From contig NZ_JADBGF010000001.1 of NCBI RefSeq assembly GCF_014873495.1, forward strand, positions 6,324,001 to 6,388,000: a DNA stretch of 64,000 nt, in the 5' to 3' direction. The DNA is from Streptomyces stelliscabiei. Its GTDB lineage: Bacteria; Actinomycetota; Actinomycetes; Streptomycetales; Streptomycetaceae. The notes beneath the pieces were generated by a model that did no database searches, had not been told where the DNA came from, and was given only the letters and a program-made list of their open reading frames with translations. A program made the translations under genes and the position numbers. Below, in pieces: positions 58,829 to 64,000 of the stretch (the first letter of the stretch is position 1; the number at the start of each line of letters is the position of its first letter).

Positions 58829-61800
58829 GTGTTCGGTCGCTTCTTGCCTGTCCGCTCGCGTCGGCTGCGCCGGGTGCGCGCTGCCGTCGTGCCCACGCTC
58901 GGGGCGGCGCTGCTCGTGGGTCTGCTGCCCACGCAGTCGTTCGCGCTGCCGCCCGACCCGGCCGCGGCCGAGAAGGGCCGCGAGACCGTCGAGCTGGAGA
59001 CCCTCGACGAGGACGAGATCGTCGCCGGAGCGGTCGCCGAACCCGACCTGGAGACGCTGAAGGTCGACGTCCCTCCGGACCGGCAGCAGGCCCCGACGGG
59101 GACGGTCACCACACCGGCGGCCGGTACGGAGCCGGTCAACTTCGGCTCGGCCGCGAGCACCAGTCCCGCATCGGCCCGTACGACCGCGACCGCGCGCCAG
59201 GCTGGCATGACCCCCGCCGGGAGTCTCCCCGTCAGTCTTGGGCAGGCCCCGGACCAGGCCGCGCCCACCGGCACCTGGCAGGTCCAGCTCTACGACCGCG
59301 CCGCCGCCGTGTCCCAGGGCGTCGACGGCACCGTCGTGAAGGTCCAGGCTCCCGCGACCGGCTCCGTGCCGATCGCGGTCAAGCTCGACTACGCGAAGTT
59401 CAAGAACCTCTACGGCGCCGACTGGGCCTCGCGCCTGCGCTTCGTCCAGTTCCCCGAGTGCTACCTGACCACGCCCGAGGACGAGGCCTGCCAGGAGTAC
59501 GAGGAGCTGGAGACCACCAACGACGTCCAGACACAGTCGATCACCGCCACGGTCGACACGGCGGCGGACGGAACCGTCACGCCCGCCTCGGCGCGGACGA
59601 CCCCGCCCGGCGGGCCGTCGATCGCCCAGGCGTCCTACCGCACGTCGGCCACCGGAGTCACGTCGGCCACCGGGGTCACGTCGGCCACCGGGGTCACACC
59701 GGTCGCCGCGACCGGTGACACGGCCGTCGTCGGCGCGGTCGACTCCGGCGGCGGTGCCGGCGGCACGTTCAAGGCCACACCGCTGGCCTCCAGCGGCAAG
59801 TGGTCGGCGGGCGGTTCGTCCGGTGCCTTCACCTGGTCGTACCCGCTGACGATCCCGGCGGCCCCCGCGGGTCCTGCCCCCAACGTCGAGTTCAGCTACA
59901 ACTCCCAGACCGTGGACGGCCGTACAGCCGTCGCCTCTCCCCAGTCCTCCTGGATCGGCGAGGGTTGGGACTACGACGCCGGTCACATCGAGCGCCGTTA
60001 CCGCGCCTGCCAGGACGACCGCAAGAAGATGCGGTCCGGCACCGCCAACAACACGGCCAAGAAGGACAAGACGTCCGACCTGTGCTGGGTGTCGCACAAC
60101 GCCGTGATGTCCCTGGGCGGCAGGACGACGGAACTGGTGCGGGACGCCGCCTCCGGCAGCGACCCCGAGAAAGACACCGAGATCTACCGCCCCCAGAGCG
60201 ACGACGGTACCCGCGTCGAGCACCGCGTCGGCGGCACCAACGGCGACAACAACGGCGAGTACTGGATCGTCACGACCACGGACGGCACGAAGTACTACTA
60301 CGGCCTCAACCAGGTCGGCGGCGGTCACGCCGACACCGACTCCGTCTCCACCGTCCCCGTCTTCGGCAACCACCCCGGTGAGCCCTGCCACGCCACGGCC
60401 TTCGCCGACTCCCGCTGCGGCTCCGGAAAGAAGCAGGCCTGGCGCTGGGGTCTGGACAAGGTCGTCGACGTACACGGCAACACCCTGGTCGTCACCTGGA
60501 AGCAGGAGACGAACCACTACGCGGTGAAGAAGAAGTTCAAGTCCCCCGAGCAGTACGACCGTTACGCCTACCCGAAGACCATCGAGTACGGCATGCGCGC
60601 GGACCTGACCAAGCCCTCCGCGACCGTCGAGTTCGGCGTGGCGCAGCGCTGCCTGAAGTCGGCGACGGCCTGCGACGCGGCGAACTTCGCCAAGACCTCC
60701 GACCCGGGCGCGTACCGCCCCTGGTGGGACACCCCCGGCAACCTCAACTGCAAGTCGACGTCGAAGCTCTGCCCGGCCTTCCCCTCCTTCTGGACGCAGC
60801 TGCGCCTGGACTCGGTGACGACGAAGGCGGCCCGCGCCGGCCAGACCGGCCTGGGCAAGGTGGACACCTACGAACTCCACCAGTCATTCCCCGAGGACTG
60901 GTACTACACGTCCCCCGGCCTCTGGCTGAACTCGATCACCCGTCGCGGCTTCGCCCCGGGCGACACCACCGGCACGCTCCAGCACAAGGACGGCGTCAGC
61001 TTCGGCGAGTACACGGTCGGCTCCTCCTCTGAACTGAAGGGGCGCCTGAGGGACCGCCAGCTCCCCAACCTGGTGTCGAGCGGCCCGAAGGACCAGCGTC
61101 CGCCCTTCACCCGCCCCCGCATCGGCACGGTGGCCACCGAGCACGGCGGTGACATCGAGATCGAGTACAAGGGTGGCTGCGCGAGCGAGCCGTCGGAGGA
61201 CAAGGGCAGGGACAACGGCACCTGCTACCCGGTCCGCTGGTCGCCGGACGGCGACGAGAAGAAGCCCGCGAAGTCCTGGTTCAACAAGTACGTCGTGCAC
61301 TCCGTGACCGAGAACGACAAGGTCACCTCGCGGGGCAAACTGATCTACACCCAGTACGACTACACCGACCCCGCCTGGGCGAAGACCGACGACGAGTTCA
61401 CCCGGCCGTCCCTGCGCACGCACAGCGTCTGGCGCGGATACCGCCAGGTGGCGGTCACCAAGGGCAGCAGGACCACCACCTCCGCCGGAGTACCGCAGGC
61501 GCAGTCGTACTCCGAGACGCGGTACTTCCAGGGTGTCGGCGGCGAGGTCAAGGATTCCACGGGCAAGTACACGCTCGTCACCGACGACGAACCGCAGTTC
61601 GCGGGCATGGCGGCGGAGACCCTCACCTACCCCGACTCGGACAGGGGCACGCCGAAGAAGCGCACCCTCACCTTCCCCTGGTCGAAGCAGACCGCGTCCC
61701 GGTTCCGTGAGGCCGAGGACGGCGCGGACATGGATCCGCTCCTGGCCCATCGCAGTGGTGTGAAGCGTACGGACGAGATCCAGAAGGTCGGTGACAGCTG

Positions 61801-64000
61801 GCGGGCCGTCCGCACGCTGACGACCGTCGACGACACCTACGGCATCCCGGTCCAGGTCGAGACGGCGGTGGTCGAGCCGGACGGCTCCGGCGAGAACTTC
61901 TCCGACCAGAGCTGCACCAGGACGTCGTACGTGCACAACACGTCGGCCTGGCTCATCGGCCTGCCCAAGCAGCAGCGCACCACGGGCACCACCTGCGCGG
62001 ATCACGACAGTGCCGACCCCGCCACGCAGCTCATCAGCGCGAGCCGCACCACCTACGACAACCAGTCCTACGGCGATGCCCCGACGAAGGGTCTGGTCAC
62101 GGCCGCCGCAGGGGTGAACGGCGCCGGGACCTCGTACTCGGTCGTCACGAAGACGTCGTACGACCCGCTGGGCCGGGTCCGTACCGTCGCCAAGCCGGGC
62201 GCCGGCACGACGGAGATGCGGTACACCCCGGGCGACACCGGTGGTCCCGTCACCTCGGTGGAGGCGATCAACGCCAAGGGCCACGCGGTGACGACGACTT
62301 TCGATCCGGGCCGCAGCCTGGCGCTGACGGTCAAGGACGCCAACGGCCGGGTCACCCGTAACGAGTACGACGCCCTCGGCCGCTTCGTGAAGGGCTGGTC
62401 CCCGTCCCGCTCCTCGGGGGGCAAGTCGCCGAACGTCGAGATCGAGTACCAGCCGGCGATCGCCACCTCGAAGGAGTCCCGGCCCGCCGCCGTCACGACC
62501 AGGTCGCTCAAGGACGACGGCACCTACAGCCGCCAGGTGACCATCTACGACGGCCTGATGCGTCAGGTCCAGACGCAGTCGGAGGCGCACGGCCCCGGCC
62601 GCGTCGTCACGGACACCACCTACAACGACCACGGCCTGGTCGACGAGCAGACCAGCGCCTACCTCGCGAAGAACGAGCCGGCCGCCGAACTCTTCTCGCC
62701 CAAGTCGAAGTCGCTCGTCCCGGCCCGGATCAAGACCCGCTACGACGGTCTGGAACGGCCGGTCAGCCAGTCGACGTACCACGACGAGAAGCTGGCGTAC
62801 GCGGCTAGGACGGAGTACGGCGACACCAGCACCTCCGTGGACCCGGCCGGGTCCACGGCGCCGCGGACCCGCACCGTCACGGACGCGCTCGGCCGTGTCA
62901 CCTCGGTCGTCCACCACAAGGACGACAGCACGAGCGCCGGACGCACGACCACCTACGGATACGACGACCGCGGCCGGCGCACCAGCGTCAACGACCCCGC
63001 CGGCAACAAGTGGACGTACACGTACGACGCCCGGGGCCGGGTCACCTCCACGACGGACCCGGACGTCGGCAAGACGGACACCTGGTACGACGAGGCCGAC
63101 CGGCCGTACAAGGTCACGGACGCGGAGCAGCGGACGACGTACACGGAGTACGACGAGCTGGGCCGCGTCAGGTTCGTCCGTGAGGGCTCCGAGACGAGCA
63201 ATCCCGTCAAGTCGTTCACGTACGACTCCCTGTCGGGTGCCCTCGGTCAGCCGGTCGCCTCCACCAGGCACACCAAGAACGGCGACTACATCAGCCGCGT
63301 CACGGGCTACGACACCGAGTACCGGCCGACGGGCACCGAGACGGTGATCCCCGCCAACACCATGACGACGGGTGTCGCGGGCACGTACCCGTACAAGTAC
63401 ACGTACACCCAGACCGGAAAGCCGCAGACGGTCACGCTGCCGTCGGTGGGCGGGCTGGCCCAGGAGAAGGTCGTCACCCGCTACAACAGCGACGGCCTGA
63501 CCGAGTCGACCTCGGGTCTCGCCTGGTACACGTCCGACGTCACCTACTCCCCGTACGGCGAACCCCTGCGGACGGTGTCCGGCTCCCAGCCGAACCGCGT
63601 CTGGACGACCAACTTCGTCGACCCCTACACCGGACGCCTCCAGCGCACGGTCGCGGACCGCGAGACCGCCGGCCCGCACCGCATCTCGGACAGCTCTTAC
63701 TCGTACGACAAGTCCGGCGTCATCACGTCGAACGCACGTCAGCTGTCGGACGCCTCGGGTGACACCTGGGACATGCAGTGCTTCACGTACGACGTGATGG
63801 GGGAGCTGGCCAACGCCTGGACGTCGAACATCGCCCTCACGAGCAAGGGCACGGGCTGCAAGTCGGCGAACGGTACGACGTGGGGCCCGCGCACGGACCA
63901 CGCGGCCTCGTCGGGCCCGGTCGCCGACGCGCCGGACACGGCGAGCGACGCGTCCAGCCCGGACGCCTCGCTCAAGTCGACGCTGGCCGCCACCGCCCCG
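58829..64000 (+). CDS. RHS/YD-repeat secreted protein (partial, C-terminus off the window)
   Basis: At least 1724 residues with no stop before the window ends. The start is GTG 58829, eight bases after GGGGGG. Arg-rich head, hydrophobic VVPTLGAALLVGLLP and cleavage near SFA give an export signal. The N-terminal half is the conserved RHS-linked region (FTWSYPLTIP, WIGEGWDYDAGHIERRYRAC, YYYGLNQVGGGH). The second half carries YD repeats such as YDPLGRVRTVAKPG, NEYDALGRFVKGW, YGYDDRGRRTS, YTYDARGRVTST and YTEYDELGRVRFV. In polymorphic toxins such a barrel encloses a variable C-terminal toxin; that part, and any immunity gene, lie beyond 64000. Confidence 0.92.
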   Translation, partial: MFGRFLPVRSRRLRRVRAAVVPTLGAALLVGLLPTQSFALPPDPAAAEKGRETVELETLDEDEIVAGAVAEPDLETLKVDVPPDRQQAPTGTVTTPAAGTEPVNFGSAASTSPASARTTATARQAGMTPAGSLPVSLGQAPDQAAPTGTWQVQLYDRAAAVSQGVDGTVVKVQAPATGSVPIAVKLDYAKFKNLYGADWASRLRFVQFPECYLTTPEDEACQEYEELETTNDVQTQSITATVDTAADGTVTPASARTTPPGGPSIAQASYRTSATGVTSATGVTSATGVTPVAATGDTAVVGAVDSGGGAGGTFKATPLASSGKWSAGGSSGAFTWSYPLTIPAAPAGPAPNVEFSYNSQTVDGRTAVASPQSSWIGEGWDYDAGHIERRYRACQDDRKKMRSGTANNTAKKDKTSDLCWVSHNAVMSLGGRTTELVRDAASGSDPEKDTEIYRPQSDDGTRVEHRVGGTNGDNNGEYWIVTTTDGTKYYYGLNQVGGGHADTDSVSTVPVFGNHPGEPCHATAFADSRCGSGKKQAWRWGLDKVVDVHGNTLVVTWKQETNHYAVKKKFKSPEQYDRYAYPKTIEYGMRADLTKPSATVEFGVAQRCLKSATACDAANFAKTSDPGAYRPWWDTPGNLNCKSTSKLCPAFPSFWTQLRLDSVTTKAARAGQTGLGKVDTYELHQSFPEDWYYTSPGLWLNSITRRGFAPGDTTGTLQHKDGVSFGEYTVGSSSELKGRLRDRQLPNLVSSGPKDQRPPFTRPRIGTVATEHGGDIEIEYKGGCASEPSEDKGRDNGTCYPVRWSPDGDEKKPAKSWFNKYVVHSVTENDKVTSRGKLIYTQYDYTDPAWAKTDDEFTRPSLRTHSVWRGYRQVAVTKGSRTTTSAGVPQAQSYSETRYFQGVGGEVKDSTGKYTLVTDDEPQFAGMAAETLTYPDSDRGTPKKRTLTFPWSKQTASRFREAEDGADMDPLLAHRSGVKRTDEIQKVGDSWRAVRTLTTVDDTYGIPVQVETAVVEPDGSGENFSDQSCTRTSYVHNTSAWLIGLPKQQRTTGTTCADHDSADPATQLISASRTTYDNQSYGDAPTKGLVTAAAGVNGAGTSYSVVTKTSYDPLGRVRTVAKPGAGTTEMRYTPGDTGGPVTSVEAINAKGHAVTTTFDPGRSLALTVKDANGRVTRNEYDALGRFVKGWSPSRSSGGKSPNVEIEYQPAIATSKESRPAAVTTRSLKDDGTYSRQVTIYDGLMRQVQTQSEAHGPGRVVTDTTYNDHGLVDEQTSAYLAKNEPAAELFSPKSKSLVPARIKTRYDGLERPVSQSTYHDEKLAYAARTEYGDTSTSVDPAGSTAPRTRTVTDALGRVTSVVHHKDDSTSAGRTTTYGYDDRGRRTSVNDPAGNKWTYTYDARGRVTSTTDPDVGKTDTWYDEADRPYKVTDAEQRTTYTEYDELGRVRFVREGSETSNPVKSFTYDSLSGALGQPVASTRHTKNGDYISRVTGYDTEYRPTGTETVIPANTMTTGVAGTYPYKYTYTQTGKPQTVTLPSVGGLAQEKVVTRYNSDGLTESTSGLAWYTSDVTYSPYGEPLRTVSGSQPNRVWTTNFVDPYTGRLQRTVADRETAGPHRISDSSYSYDKSGVITSNARQLSDASGDTWDMQCFTYDVMGELANAWTSNIALTSKGTGCKSANGTTWGPRTDHAASSGPVADAPDTASDASSPDASLKSTLAATAP
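59642..59695 (+). repeat. Three 18-bp tandem repeats in the RHS gene
   Basis: ACGTCGGCCACCGGRGTC three times (59642, 59660, 59678), coding the TSATGV unit in the linker before the conserved FTWSYP region. Confidence 0.85.

Noticed and set aside
60884..63901. 1005-residue minus-strand frame opposite the RHS gene
   Set aside because: Val/Arg/Gly-rich antisense frame produced by GC bias; YD repeats are on the plus strand.

Overview
The window is chromosomal DNA of a Streptomyces-type actinomycete. The evidence is a GC content above 70 percent, G/C-ending codons nearly everywhere, many GTG starts, and a gene order that, from memory, follows the S. coelicolor core region from about SCO4797 to SCO4850 (pcrA, icmB, sucCD, purNH, folD, mdh, glyA, trpS). 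No phage, insertion sequence, CRISPR array, rRNA or tRNA gene was recognised.

Layout. 1-150 is a c-di-AMP (ydaO-type) riboswitch on the minus strand whose gene lies off the left edge. 401-6947 holds the PcrA/UvrD helicase, a membrane-anchored M23 peptidase, a lipase-like hydrolase and the B12-binding subunit IcmB. 7143-15415 is a compact accessory-looking module. DUF5691 and SWIM-finger genes run left. A MoxR ATPase, DUF5682, a 67-codon ORF and a VWA protein run right, coupled by 4-base overlaps. A shared divergent promoter region carries an 11-bp inverted repeat. 15703-29746 has a repetitive secreted protein, sucCD, a sigma-like membrane protein opposite a DUF6350 membrane protein, purN-purH and folD-DUF3017. 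30569-37634 has an XRE/DUF2690 regulator, a 6C-type small RNA, mdh, a lipoprotein plus ATP-grasp pair, and glyA behind a ZTP riboswitch. 37653-41866 has an ECF sigma operon, trpS and a 2H phosphoesterase. 41916-45840 is a decaprenylphosphoryl-arabinose-type set (DprE2, DprE1, PAP2 phosphatase, UbiA). 45945-54719 has a YihY membrane protein, a D,D-carboxypeptidase, a metallophosphoesterase, a family-5 solute-binding protein, a HATPase anti-sigma-like protein, a TetR operon with twin operators, and a VOC protein. 54859-64000 is a divergent pair of giant secreted proteins: a DNRLRE/FG-GAP protein and an RHS/YD-repeat protein that runs off the right edge.

How the genes fit together. PurN, PurH, FolD and GlyA are linked through one-carbon folate metabolism, and the ZTP sensor on glyA reads the purine intermediate that builds up when formyl-folate runs short. 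SucCD and Mdh are TCA-cycle enzymes. The M23 peptidase, the carboxypeptidase and the off-edge c-di-AMP-controlled gene concern the cell wall. The least understood parts are the MoxR/VWA/DUF5682/SWIM/DUF5691 module and the terminal RHS/FG-GAP pair. All names rest on reading motifs by eye; no database search was possible.
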